DNA from: Kineosporia aurantiaca JCM 3230
GTDB taxonomy: Bacteria; Actinomycetota; Actinomycetes; Actinomycetales; Kineosporiaceae
Assembly (NCBI GenBank): GCA_000719025.1
Contig: JODP01000006.1
Span: forward strand, 434,001-498,000
Reading direction: 5' to 3'
DNA: 64,000 nucleotides
Below, in pieces: positions 50,675 to 57,920 of the stretch. Position numbers and translations under genes: made by a program. The notes beneath the pieces are model-generated. The model had not been told where the DNA came from. It made no database searches and saw only the letters and a list, made by a program, of their open reading frames with translations. Position 1 is the first letter of the stretch, and each line of letters starts with the position of its first letter.

Positions 50675-51093
50675 CACGCCTGCATCCATTCCTCTTGCCA
50701 GCCCGGCCGACCCCGGTAGGGCTGGGCCATGAGGCGCAGCACGTCGTCGATGGCCTCCTCGTAGCCGGACGTGTGGCTTTCGCACACGGCGGTGTCGCTC
50801 CATTTCGCGAGCACGGCCTTTTTGGCAACGATCTCGGCCAGGACCCGGGTGGGCTGCCATGCCGTGATGTGGCGGGCGTCTGCCTCCGTGACATTGCCGC
50901 CATCGCCTGTAAACAGGCAGCTGGTGAGCTGGTGCCCTGGCCGGAGGCTGCTCTCCGCCTCAACCCGCAGCGGCGTCCGCCACGTCCAAGTGCCCGATGA
51001 CGCGGCGCGAGCAACCTGCTCGTCAGCGTCCACCTGCGCGCGGAGCCAGCCGAGCAGGGTGACGGGCGGCGCGTCGGCGGCTCGGTGGATCAT
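50674..51093 (-). CDS. DUF6221 family protein
   Basis: 139 residues. LLGWLRAQVDADEQVARAA at the N-terminus and HITAWQPTRVLAEIVAKKAVLAKW in the second half match DUF6221, a family of small proteins common in Streptomyces elements and actinophages, of unknown function. Its start is preceded by TACTCT and seven bases. It is coupled to the next small gene. Confidence 0.7.
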   Translation of the reverse strand: MIHRAADAPPVTLLGWLRAQVDADEQVARAASSGTWTWRTPLRVEAESSLRPGHQLTSCLFTGDGGNVTEADARHITAWQPTRVLAEIVAKKAVLAKWSDTAVCESHTSGYEEAIDDVLRLMAQPYRGRPGWQEEWMQA

Positions 51094-51100
51094 GCGCTCA

Positions 51101-51106
51101 AGAGTA
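51101..51106 (-). promoter_or_regulatory. Leaderless-type -10 element of the DUF6221 gene
   Basis: TACTCT is followed by seven bases (TGAGCGC) and ATG, a one-base-longer version of the shared motif. Confidence 0.55.
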
Positions 51107-51112
51107 GGCCGA

Positions 51113-51541
51113 TCAGGTCGCCGTGACCTTGATGCGCGAAGAGGGCGATCGGACCATCTGCTTAATCAGCATGTCGCGTCGTAGTTCTTCGGCGAGTTCC
51201 GCCTGAGCGCAGTCCCGGAGGCTGGTCACCGTCCCCTGCTGCCATGGGTTGGCTTGCAGCCATGCGTCCAAGATTCCAAGGTCCGCTTTCGCTTCCCGGC
51301 GCTGGTTTACCCAGACGCCGGGTTCCTCGAGCGCCAGCTTCAGGAGCGGGTCCCACTGGTAGGCGTCCATAGCCACGACGCCAGCGCGTTCGGTCCGGGT
51401 GCCTCGGTTCGCGGTGATCGAGCAGCTGGTGATGCCGAATGCGAGGCCGTGGTAGCGGACCTCGGCGTTGGGGTTGGCGTCGAGGTACTCGCGCAACGCC
51501 GGACGCTTGTCGAGGAACTGGGTCACGACGTCAGCGGTCAT
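51113..51541 (-). CDS. Hypothetical protein of the array
   Basis: 142 residues. It begins MTADVVTQFLDKRPALREYL, has FGITSCSITANRGTRTERAG in the middle and LRDCAQAELAEELRRDMLIKQM near the end. No family recognised; mostly helical. The ATG follows TACGCT plus six bases. Confidence 0.6.
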   Translation of the reverse strand: MTADVVTQFLDKRPALREYLDANPNAEVRYHGLAFGITSCSITANRGTRTERAGVVAMDAYQWDPLLKLALEEPGVWVNQRREAKADLGILDAWLQANPWQQGTVTSLRDCAQAELAEELRRDMLIKQMVRSPSSRIKVTAT

Positions 51542-51547
51542 GCACTC

Positions 51548-51553
51548 AGCGTA
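51548..51553 (-). promoter_or_regulatory. Leaderless-type -10 element of the 51541 gene
   Basis: TACGCT, then GAGTGC and ATG. It is one of the best copies of the shared motif. Confidence 0.6.
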
Positions 51554-51559
51554 GGGCTG

Positions 51560-51886
51560 TCAGGTGCCCCAGATCCGGCGGGCGAGCCGGGTTACGAGCT
51601 GGCGGTTGCGGCTGCAGCAGCTGCGGTGGGTCCAGGCCCACCGCAGCTGGTCGTGGGTGGGGCAGTAGCCGCGCAGCCCGACCCGGTAGGCGAGGTGGAC
51701 TACTGCGGCCCGCCAGTAGCCCGGGCTAGTCCACCAGGGCCACCGGGAGCTCCGGGCTGGGATCGGGGGCTCGTGGAGTTCGGGCCGATCGCAACAGGTT
51801 TCGAAGCCGCCGCACGTGGGGCATTCGTTTTCGCCGGATGCAGGGCACCAGTAGACCTGCGGGTGCGTGCACAGGGCCTGGTCCAT
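51560..51886 (-). CDS. Cys-rich small protein
   Basis: 108 residues with eight or more cysteines (CTHPQVYWCP, CPTCGGFETCCDRPE, HRSCCSRN), probably two zinc sites, and a Trp-rich centre. A DNA- or RNA-binding role is possible but not shown. The ATG follows TACCCT plus six bases. Confidence 0.6.
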   Translation of the reverse strand: MDQALCTHPQVYWCPASGENECPTCGGFETCCDRPELHEPPIPARSSRWPWWTSPGYWRAAVVHLAYRVGLRGYCPTHDQLRWAWTHRSCCSRNRQLVTRLARRIWGT

Positions 51887-51892
51887 GCGCTC

Positions 51893-51898
51893 AGGGTA
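51893..51898 (-). promoter_or_regulatory. Leaderless-type -10 element of the 51886 gene
   Basis: TACCCT, then GAGCGC and ATG. The gap to the upstream gene (80 nt) could hold a full promoter. Confidence 0.6.
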
Positions 51899-51968
51899 GG
51901 GCTGGGGGTGGGCTCGGGTCCGCCCCTCCGGTACGTGGGCGGTCCCGAGCCGCGTGGCAACGCGCTGG

Positions 51969-52310
51969 TCAGGCTACCGGCCGCTGCACGTCGGGTCTTG
52001 GTGGGCCAGGGCTGACGTCGGGGTCGACCCGGTAGGGGGCCTCGAAGCCGGTGGGGTCTGCTGGCCCGGTGTAGGGGGTGCCGGGTTCGCGGATGTCTCG
52101 GGTGGGGATGGGGTCGGTGCGTACCCCGATGCCTGAGCCTGCGTCCCAGAGGATGAGGGTGGTTTCTGCGGCGTCGCCTATGGCCCAGGCTTGGACGTCG
52201 CGGGCGAGGTGCATGCTGCGCCACCAGAGTCGGGCGATGACGGGGCGGGGCTGGCAGGGGGTGATGTCGCCGGCGGGCATGGAGCGGAGGATGCGGGGGA
52301 CGCTGGGCAT
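51969..52310 (-). CDS. Hypothetical protein
   Basis: 113 residues; AGGAG lies before the ATG at 52310. Begins MPSVPRILRSMPAG; the middle part (ARDVQAWAIGDAAETTLILWDAG) looks folded, and the end is Pro-rich. No family recognised. Confidence 0.55.
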   Translation of the reverse strand: MPSVPRILRSMPAGDITPCQPRPVIARLWWRSMHLARDVQAWAIGDAAETTLILWDAGSGIGVRTDPIPTRDIREPGTPYTGPADPTGFEAPYRVDPDVSPGPPRPDVQRPVA

Positions 52311-52468
52311 GGGAGCTCCTACTGGTGCCCCGCAGGCGCCGGTCTGCGGGGTGTGGGCTCGACCCGGGTCCGAGGCTATCGGTGGGCTGGGGGGTGCGCT
52401 TCGGCCGTCTGGGCGACACGTCGTTGGACGGTCGGCCTGGTGGAGGGGTGGGGTGGCACGGTGTGGGG

Positions 52469-52717
52469 ATGCCTCGCCCTGAGCATCGGCCGTCCGCGCG
52501 GTACCTGGCGTTGATGAACGGCCAGTACGACGTGATCCGGGAGCGGGCGTGGGATGGGCAACTGCTGTTGGAGTACGGCGACGAGGGCTGGGTGGCGCAG
52601 GTCGCGGTCCGGCCGCCGGGTGCGCATGACCGGTGGGTGTCGGGTGAGGACGTGACGCTGGAGCTCGCGGTGGCCGCGCTGGAGCGGTCCCTCGGGCTGC
52701 CGAAGTGGTCCGGGTGA
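52469..52717 (+). CDS. Small rightward gene in the array
   Basis: About 82 residues: MPRPEHRPSARYLALMNGQY, then VIRERAWDGQLLLEYGDEGW and VTLELAVAALERSLG. It is the only rightward gene between 35.2 and 57.9 kb. The start could also be the in-frame ATG at 52514. The divergent gap at 52311-52468 should hold both promoters. No family recognised. Confidence 0.5.
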   Translation: MPRPEHRPSARYLALMNGQYDVIRERAWDGQLLLEYGDEGWVAQVAVRPPGAHDRWVSGEDVTLELAVAALERSLGLPKWSG

Positions 52718-52772
52718 ACGTGAGGCGGCCCCAGCGCCGCGCGAGCGGGACCGGGGCCTCCTGGGATCGAGC

Positions 52773-52904
52773 TTAGATGAACGAGTTGAATCGGGCGCCG
52801 GTCACCGGATGCTCGCCGCTGTCTTCGGCCTTTCGGCGGTCCTGGGCCCGTTGGAGCCAGGTGTCCGGCTGGGTCTGAGGTGCGGGCGTCTCGGGTGGCG
52901 TCAT
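52773..52904 (-). CDS. Very small protein
   Basis: 43 residues (MTPPETPAPQTQPDTWLQRA, then RRKAEDSGEHPVTGARFNSF). A GATAAT lies seven bases before the ATG, matching a leaderless -10. A longer frame upstream is Arg/Pro-rich and unlikely. Confidence 0.4.
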   Translation of the reverse strand: MTPPETPAPQTQPDTWLQRAQDRRKAEDSGEHPVTGARFNSFI

Positions 52905-53042
52905 GAGTTTGATTATCGGTGCTGCCGTCGGCTTCACCGGCCTGGACATGCCTCGGCCCCGGTGCGCCGGGGGTGAAGGGCGCGGCCGGGGCCGAGGCGA
53001 TGCGGTCTGACCGGGCCGCATGGGGGTGATGCTCAACCGACG

Positions 53043-53201
53043 CTACCCGCCGGTCCGGTCGCTGTCCGGGGAATCGGGTAGCGGCTGGAGCTTGCCTGCC
53101 CGGTGGAGCCGGACAACCTCGGCCGCCAGCTTCTCGGCGAACGCGGCCAGCGCCTGCTCGCGCGGCACGGGCTCTCGGCTCATCGGCCAGGTGCTGGTCA
53201 T
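53043..53201 (-). CDS. Very small helical protein
   Basis: 52 residues beginning MTSTWPMSREPVPREQ with LAAFAEKLAAEVVRLHRAGK. The ATG overlaps the upstream stop (ATGA), which supports it as a gene despite its size. No family recognised. Confidence 0.55.
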   Translation of the reverse strand: MTSTWPMSREPVPREQALAAFAEKLAAEVVRLHRAGKLQPLPDSPDSDRTGG

Positions 53202-53371
53202 GCTCGGTCCTGGTGCCAGGACCAGATGAGGCCGACGCCGAGCATCGCGGTCGAGAAGAGCCCGGCCGCTGCTGCTCCGGCGGCCACCAGCGCTCCGGGC
53301 CCGGGCGGCAGGTGAGGGGCGAGCAGGAGAGCGACGATCGAGGCCACGAGGGTCCAGAGGCAGGCGCGCAC
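53198..53371 (-). CDS. Very small two-span membrane protein
   Basis: 57 residues from a GTG: LWTLVASIVALLLAPHLPPG, then ALVAAGAAAAGLFSTAMLGV and a WSWHQDRA tail. Two transmembrane segments. It is coupled to the next gene by ATGA and lies 4 nt after the previous stop. Function unknown. Confidence 0.55.
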   Translation of the reverse strand: MRACLWTLVASIVALLLAPHLPPGPGALVAAGAAAAGLFSTAMLGVGLIWSWHQDRA

Positions 53372-53375
53372 CCGG

Positions 53376-53549
53376 TCAGGGTGCCGGGTTGGGCTCCGGC
53401 GCTGAGGTGCTTTCCTCGGCGGGTGCAGTGGGCATCCACTGGGAGCACGCCTCGAGGTAGGTGCCGATCTTGGGGCGGTGGCCCCGGAACTCGGGCCGCC
53501 AGTGGCACTCCTCGCACTGCGGGCCGAGGATCTCGTCAGCGTCAGTCAC
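53376..53549 (-). CDS. Small protein with CxxC-type motif
   Basis: 57 residues from the GTG at 53549: TDADEILGPQCEECHWRPEF, with LEACSQWMP and an acidic Pro-rich tail. A C-x2-C plus His site could bind zinc. No family recognised. Confidence 0.5.
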   Translation of the reverse strand: MTDADEILGPQCEECHWRPEFRGHRPKIGTYLEACSQWMPTAPAEESTSAPEPNPAP

Positions 53550-53575
53550 CCGAGCATCATCACACCGCAGCCAGG

Positions 53576-53938
53576 TCAGGCCCGGCGGGGGGCCAGCGCA
53601 TCCAGGTGCGCCTTCCACCGGTCCCCATCAGGGTTGGCCAGCCAGGTGAGCGAGAGGTACACGCCATCGGCCCAGGGGTCACCGCTCTTGCGTGCCTTGC
53701 CGGCGGCCATGAACTCCAGCAGGAGGTCGTGGGTCGTTCCCTCGACCTCGAGGTGCCGGGCCGGCGAGAGCTGGACCTGACCGTTGGCCCACTCCATCGC
53801 TTCGACGGCGCCGCCCATGGCGATCCGCTCGGCCCTTGTGGCTGGCATCGCGAAGTAGGACTGAACGCCGCGCATGAGGTGCTGCCAGCGGGCGGCAAAC
53901 TCGGCCTCGCTGCGGTCTACCCCCGGGCGTAGTGCCAT
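53576..53938 (-). CDS. Hypothetical protein of the array
   Basis: About 120 residues from the ATG at 53938. FAARWQHLMRGVQSYFAMPATRAE, then MEWANGQVQLSPARHLEVEGTT and a final LTWLANPDGDRWKAHLDAL. Helical; no family recognised. A GATGCT six bases before the ATG is a weak version of the start motif seen in neighbouring genes. Confidence 0.55.
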   Translation of the reverse strand: MALRPGVDRSEAEFAARWQHLMRGVQSYFAMPATRAERIAMGGAVEAMEWANGQVQLSPARHLEVEGTTHDLLLEFMAAGKARKSGDPWADGVYLSLTWLANPDGDRWKAHLDALAPRRA

Positions 53939-53968
53939 GCCACCAGCATCGCACTGCCCACCGACAAA

Positions 53969-54011
53969 GTGCAGGCCCCGGCCGGCGGATAGCCGAACGG
54001 GGCCTGCACTC
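53969..54011 (-). terminator. Strong terminator hairpin
   Basis: A perfect 13-bp inverted repeat (AGTGCAGGCCCCG / CGGGGCCTGCACT), 17-nt loop, begins 5 nt after the stop of the gene at 54017. On the leftward transcript a short TTT follows. It separates the conjugation-side operon from the small-gene array. Confidence 0.8.
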
Positions 54012-54016
54012 ACAGG

Positions 54017-54499
54017 TCAGGGGGTCTGCGTGTGCCCGGTGACGTGGACCGTTTCAGGCTGGTGGTCGTACACCGTGAGGTCGACCTGCTGCGGGGTGGT
54101 CGCGGCGACCACCGCCCGGTCCAGGCGGTCCTCGGCTGTTAGAGCGTCCACGATCGCCTCGGCCACGGCCAGGTCCTCATCGTGCCGCTCAGGCCAGTAG
54201 TCGTGACCGTCCAGGCCGTCCTCTCCGGGCGCCTCGTACACCGCGGCGCGGTCGTCCGTGGGAAGGCCCACGTTGGCCAACTGGTCGATGACGAGTGCGT
54301 CTTCCTGGTCGCGTTCCTGGCAGTACTGAGTTTCGGCGGCTTCCTGGGCGCTTTCGACCTGCTCGTAGTAGTAATCATCAGTGTCGATGTACTCCGGGTG
54401 GTCCGGGTGGTATTCGACTCGACCGCCGTGCAGACGCGAATAGTCGCCCATGGGCCCGTCCTGCCAGCCTTCCGGAACCTCAGGCCGCTGCTCGCTCAT
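54017..54499 (-). CDS. Acidic hypothetical protein, end of transfer-side operon
   Basis: 160 residues, strongly acidic and Tyr-rich in the first half (YIDTDDYYYEQVESAQEAAE), then helical (LAVAEAIVDALTAEDRLD). Its start overlaps the preceding stop (ATGA). It is the last gene of the operon that starts with the coupling ATPase. Function unknown. Confidence 0.6.
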   Translation of the reverse strand: MSEQRPEVPEGWQDGPMGDYSRLHGGRVEYHPDHPEYIDTDDYYYEQVESAQEAAETQYCQERDQEDALVIDQLANVGLPTDDRAAVYEAPGEDGLDGHDYWPERHDEDLAVAEAIVDALTAEDRLDRAVVAATTPQQVDLTVYDHQPETVHVTGHTQTP

Positions 54500-54840
54500 C
54501 GGATCACCACCGCAGCTTCTCGGGCGGCCAGGGCCTGATCGCGCTGCGCCTTGACCTCAGCCACGTGCGCCTCCAGGTCGGCATCGACCCTGACCTGGCA
54601 CAGCTGAACCTTGGACAGCACCGGCGGCACTGATCCTGCGTACGGGTTCGGCATGAACCGGTGTGACCAGCGAGCGTTGATTTGCTGCTGGATGGAGCAC
54701 CGCTGCTTAGGGGTGAACCTGCTGGCGTTTGCGGGACGGGTGTCGTTGATCTTCTGGTGCGCGATGTAGCACCCGACGAGGCCGCAGAAGATCAGGGCCA
54801 CCAAAGCGGCGGAAAGAATGATGCTTCCGAGCGCGCTCAT
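54496..54840 (-). CDS. Membrane-anchored protein of the transfer operon
   Basis: About 114 residues. One N-terminal transmembrane segment (LGSIILSAALVALIFCGLVG) is followed by a polar domain with two Cys (KQRCSIQQQ, KVQLCQVRV) and a C-terminal helix. The ATG overlaps the DUF4913 stop; ATGA again. It may stabilise the coupling complex; inference. Confidence 0.6.
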   Translation of the reverse strand: MSALGSIILSAALVALIFCGLVGCYIAHQKINDTRPANASRFTPKQRCSIQQQINARWSHRFMPNPYAGSVPPVLSKVQLCQVRVDADLEAHVAEVKAQRDQALAAREAAVVIR

Positions 54841-55460
54841 CGGGACCTCACCCCATCGAGCTGCACGAGCCCTGGGGCCGGGACGCCCTCGGCCCCCCGG
54901 AACGTGACCCACCACTCGGCGACCTCCATGAGGGTCAGCTCCGGTGGGTCGGTCAGCTGGAAGCAGACTGCATGCTCCAGGGACGTAGCGTCCCGGTGCC
55001 GTGTCTCATCGCAGTGCGTCATGGCCTCGGTGATCCCGTCGATGATCGGCCGGCGGGCTTGCACCAGCCATCCGGTCATCAGCGCTGGCGCCGCCGGGGA
55101 GTCGCAGGCGGCCTTCCAGGTTGCCCTCATGGCGCGGAGATCTTCGACGACCCGGGGGTGCAGGGGCCAGCACGGTGAAAGCTTGGGATGATGGTGAAGC
55201 CAGACGGTACCGACCCACTGCCACGTCTCGACGAGGACGTCTGCCGCCTTCTGCGGGTCGGTCATGGTCAGCCACTCCGGGGTGGCAGCTCCCTCTTCGG
55301 ATGTGGTGGCCGCGCCTCGTTCCTGCAGCGTCGCGAGGCTGTTCATTGCCTTCGTCAACTGCCGGGTGAGGACCTGCATGGTCTTTTCGGTTGCGCTCTG
55401 CCGGGAAGCGATTCCGTTCACCTGCACGCCGAGCTGGTCGAGTTTCGTCTGCTCACTCAT
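54837..55460 (-). CDS. DUF4913 family protein
   Basis: About 207 residues from the ATG at 55460, overlapping the coupling-protein stop by 8 nt. The N-terminal 50 are coiled-coil (LGVQVNGIASRQSATEKTMQ). The core EWLTMTDPQKAADVLVETWQWVGTVWLHH, then LHPRVVEDLRAMRATWKAA matches DUF4913, found in actinobacterial conjugative elements beside TraD-like genes. Role unknown; association suggests a relaxosome or coupling accessory. Confidence 0.7.
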   Translation of the reverse strand: MSEQTKLDQLGVQVNGIASRQSATEKTMQVLTRQLTKAMNSLATLQERGAATTSEEGAATPEWLTMTDPQKAADVLVETWQWVGTVWLHHHPKLSPCWPLHPRVVEDLRAMRATWKAACDSPAAPALMTGWLVQARRPIIDGITEAMTHCDETRHRDATSLEHAVCFQLTDPPELTLMEVAEWWVTFRGAEGVPAPGLVQLDGVRSR

Positions 55461-57399
55461 GAGTGCCGACCTCCTCGGCTTCGAGCTCGGCCTGGTCGTC
55501 GTCCTGCCGTGGATCCGGCACCACGACATCCCGCGGCGGTGCCCAGCGCGGCGCGTGGTCGTGGTCGGCGTTGACGCCGTCGAGACGATGCGAGCGCTCC
55601 GACCCATCGCACACCGTGCACAGGGTCGCGGCCCGAACATCAGCCCGCTCGAATGACTTCGGAGTCGTCACCCGAACCGGCCGCATGCCGTTGACGATCA
55701 TCAGTGCCTCGTGCGGCTTCATCTGCGAGATCGCAGCCTCGCTCATGGTGGCCACTGGACGGTCGTCGTCCGCGTCGAACCGCTTCATCCGGCCACCTGT
55801 CAGCGTCGACAGCAGCGACAGGTCTTTCTCGCTCTTCGTGCCTCCGAGAACCGTGAGGACGCCTGCGTTTCCGGCGATGACCTCAGCGGCGCCCGCGCCC
55901 CAGCCCATGTTCAGCTGAGCCAGGGACTGCAGGGTGATGACGCCCGGGATGCCGGCACCACCGTTGTCGCTGGTCCACTTCGCCAGGTCCACGCCCGGGC
56001 ACGTCAGGAACGCCTCGTCCAGGGCCATCAGGAACGGCGGGTCCAGGCGGCCGCCGTCAGCGACCCGGATGGCCTGGAACGCCAGCTCTGAGGTGAGCGC
56101 GTTCGTCAGCGGTGTGATCCCTGAATGATCCCGAGGGCACACCAGGTAGAGGGTGTCGGTGCCCGACCGGATCAGGTCGGCGATGTCGAGGAAGCGCGGG
56201 TCGTCCAGTGCGGCGTCACCGATCACGGCGGCCCCGGGGGACCGCAGCCACCGCAGTGCCTCGCTCATCGGGGACATGTACCCGAACTTCTGCCGGCCAT
56301 CCTGCTCCAGGGTGTCCTTCACCTTCCGGATCAGGTCGGCGTTGCCGTCGAGGTATTTCTTGATCAGCGCGGTCATCTCGAACACGGTGGTGCTCGTGTT
56401 CTCGCTCTCCACCCACCGGGCGACGTCCCGCAGTCGAAGGCCAGCAGCGGCTGCCACGTGCAGGAAGATCGGGAACCTCTCGCGGGCCTTCTCCGTCCAG
56501 GACGCCGACTCTCCCTGTGTCGAGGAGATCAGCTCACCAGCGCGCCGCTCCGCGGTGACCATGTCGGTGCAGCCCGCCAGCGGCGACCACCGGACCGTGC
56601 TCCTGATCGAGTCCAGGCCCAACGGATTGAAGATGACGATCCGGCCCCTGCTGCGCCGCATCGCTCCGGTGGTCTTCAGCAGGTCGACGCGCGTCGATGT
56701 CACTAGCGCAGACCCGGGGTGGTCGATGATCCGGCACGCGAGCTTGGTCGTCTTCCCCATCTGCGGTCCGCCCGTGCAGATTTCCCAGAGCTTCAGCGAG
56801 GTGCGCAGGTCCTGGCGCCATGTGTACGGGCCTAGCTTCGCGCCGAGCGTGCCCTGATGCACTGACCAGTCGGTGGCCGGCAGGTCCCGCAGATTGCGGC
56901 CCTCCAGTGACGGGCGGAGCACGGCGGCGTCGGCCTGCAGCGCGGCGTTGTTCTCGCCGACGTCCATCCAGCTGGCCATGCCGTGGTTGTGATCGCTGTG
57001 CTCGTCGGCGCGCAGGATCACTTCGTCCGACGCCAGCGGCCGCACCAGCCGATCCCACAGCCACCATCCGATGACCCCGGTGGCCGTGCCGTACGCGACG
57101 AGCACCGACACGGTTGCGCTACCCAGCAGCAGGCCGGCGACCCAGGCCAGCACCCACACTGACCCACCGATCCGGGCCGGCCGATCGTGGCCGAAGAACC
57201 CCACGACCAGGAGCCCGACGAGTCCGGCCACGGGCCCGGCCAGCGCGGTAACGACCCAGGTCGTCGGTGAACCGATCAGGATGCCGAGGCCCACGGCCAG
57301 GGTGGTCGAGGCGATGGCGGACCGGAGGGCAACGTCGGGGCGCCACAAAAAGCGAGCCTCGCGGGCCATAGCCCAGGGCGCGCAGGTACGGTTGAGCAC
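55453..57399 (-). CDS. Type IV coupling-protein-like ATPase (TraD/TraG/FtsK superfamily)
   Basis: About 648 residues from the GTG at 57399, preceded by GGAGAGG. The first 130 residues hold several transmembrane segments (IASTTLAVGLGILIG, WVVTALAGPVAGLVGLLVVGF, VAGLLLGSATVSVLVAYG). Walker A GGPQMGKT is at about 210-217 and Walker B PPFLMALDEAF at Asp461-Glu462; a GVITLQSLAQL sensor segment and a C-terminal TraM-recognition-type region follow. It would bring the relaxase-DNA complex to the membrane. No VirB-type channel genes are in the window. Confidence 0.82.
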   Translation of the reverse strand: MLNRTCAPWAMAREARFLWRPDVALRSAIASTTLAVGLGILIGSPTTWVVTALAGPVAGLVGLLVVGFFGHDRPARIGGSVWVLAWVAGLLLGSATVSVLVAYGTATGVIGWWLWDRLVRPLASDEVILRADEHSDHNHGMASWMDVGENNAALQADAAVLRPSLEGRNLRDLPATDWSVHQGTLGAKLGPYTWRQDLRTSLKLWEICTGGPQMGKTTKLACRIIDHPGSALVTSTRVDLLKTTGAMRRSRGRIVIFNPLGLDSIRSTVRWSPLAGCTDMVTAERRAGELISSTQGESASWTEKARERFPIFLHVAAAAGLRLRDVARWVESENTSTTVFEMTALIKKYLDGNADLIRKVKDTLEQDGRQKFGYMSPMSEALRWLRSPGAAVIGDAALDDPRFLDIADLIRSGTDTLYLVCPRDHSGITPLTNALTSELAFQAIRVADGGRLDPPFLMALDEAFLTCPGVDLAKWTSDNGGAGIPGVITLQSLAQLNMGWGAGAAEVIAGNAGVLTVLGGTKSEKDLSLLSTLTGGRMKRFDADDDRPVATMSEAAISQMKPHEALMIVNGMRPVRVTTPKSFERADVRAATLCTVCDGSERSHRLDGVNADHDHAPRWAPPRDVVVPDPRQDDDQAELEAEEVGTHE

Positions 57400-57512
57400 G
57401 ATGGTCTTCCTCTCCAAGGGGGTTGCTCATCACTGGCGTGGTGGGGTGTCACGACCCCGCCACGCCGCTTTCGTTTGCGGCCGGTAGTCACGAGTACCGA
57501 TCGCGAACGCTC

Positions 57513-57773
57513 TTACTCCCCGGTCTGCGGGGTCTTTCTCTTTCGGCCGGGCGGCCGCGGGCCGATCCCGACCTCGCGGGCGATTCGCCGAAGGTGCTGA
57601 ATCGTGTAAACCCCCCGCTCCTCGAGCTGCTCCAGGGGCACACCACCGCGAATGGCGGCTTTCACCGCTTCCCGTTTTCGTTCGCTGGCGGCCTCGCTCT
57701 CTGCCGCAGCCGCCTCGGCTGCTACGACGGCCTCATCCACAGCCTTCATGAGGCGGTCCTGGTCGGTGGTCAC
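57513..57773 (-). CDS. Small HTH-like DNA-binding protein
   Basis: 86 residues. A helical N-terminus (MKAVDEAVVAAEAAAAESEA) is followed by VPLEQLEERGVYTIQHLRRIAREVGIG, a helix-turn-helix-like segment, and a basic tail (GRKRKT). The GTG start lies 44 nt from a long inverted repeat, so this protein may regulate the divergent transfer promoters. This is inference. Confidence 0.55.
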   Translation of the reverse strand: MTTDQDRLMKAVDEAVVAAEAAAAESEAASERKREAVKAAIRGGVPLEQLEERGVYTIQHLRRIAREVGIGPRPPGRKRKTPQTGE

Positions 57774-57816
57774 ACGTCATTGTCTCGATCTCCTCCTTCC
57801 GGGTGCCGGGATCACC

Positions 57817-57857
57817 GTACACGACAATGCGAACCCGATGTTCGTATTTCCGTGTAC
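57817..57857. promoter_or_regulatory. 18-bp inverted repeat in the divergent transfer control region
   Basis: Arms at 57817-57834 and 57840-57857 match at 15 of 18 positions and are separated by CCGAT; outer parts GTACACG/CGTGTAC and inner parts CGAAC/GTTCG are perfect. It lies between the divergent genes at 57773 and 57921, in an AT-richer patch, and is a good operator candidate for a dimeric repressor. Confidence 0.7.
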
Positions 57858-57920
57858 AGTCTCCCCCTGTCGGTGCGTGACCACCGGCGCACTACACAGC
57901 GTCACTTGGAGGACGGGCAC

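Noticed and set aside
52718..52772. Terminator between convergent genes
   Set aside because: Only a GAGG...CCCC/GGGGCCTC match with a 3-nt bulge is seen; too weak to list.
51700..53517. A 605-codon leftward open frame covering six small genes
   Set aside because: Pro/Arg/His-rich sequence without domain character; the overlapping small genes have starts, motifs and couplings.
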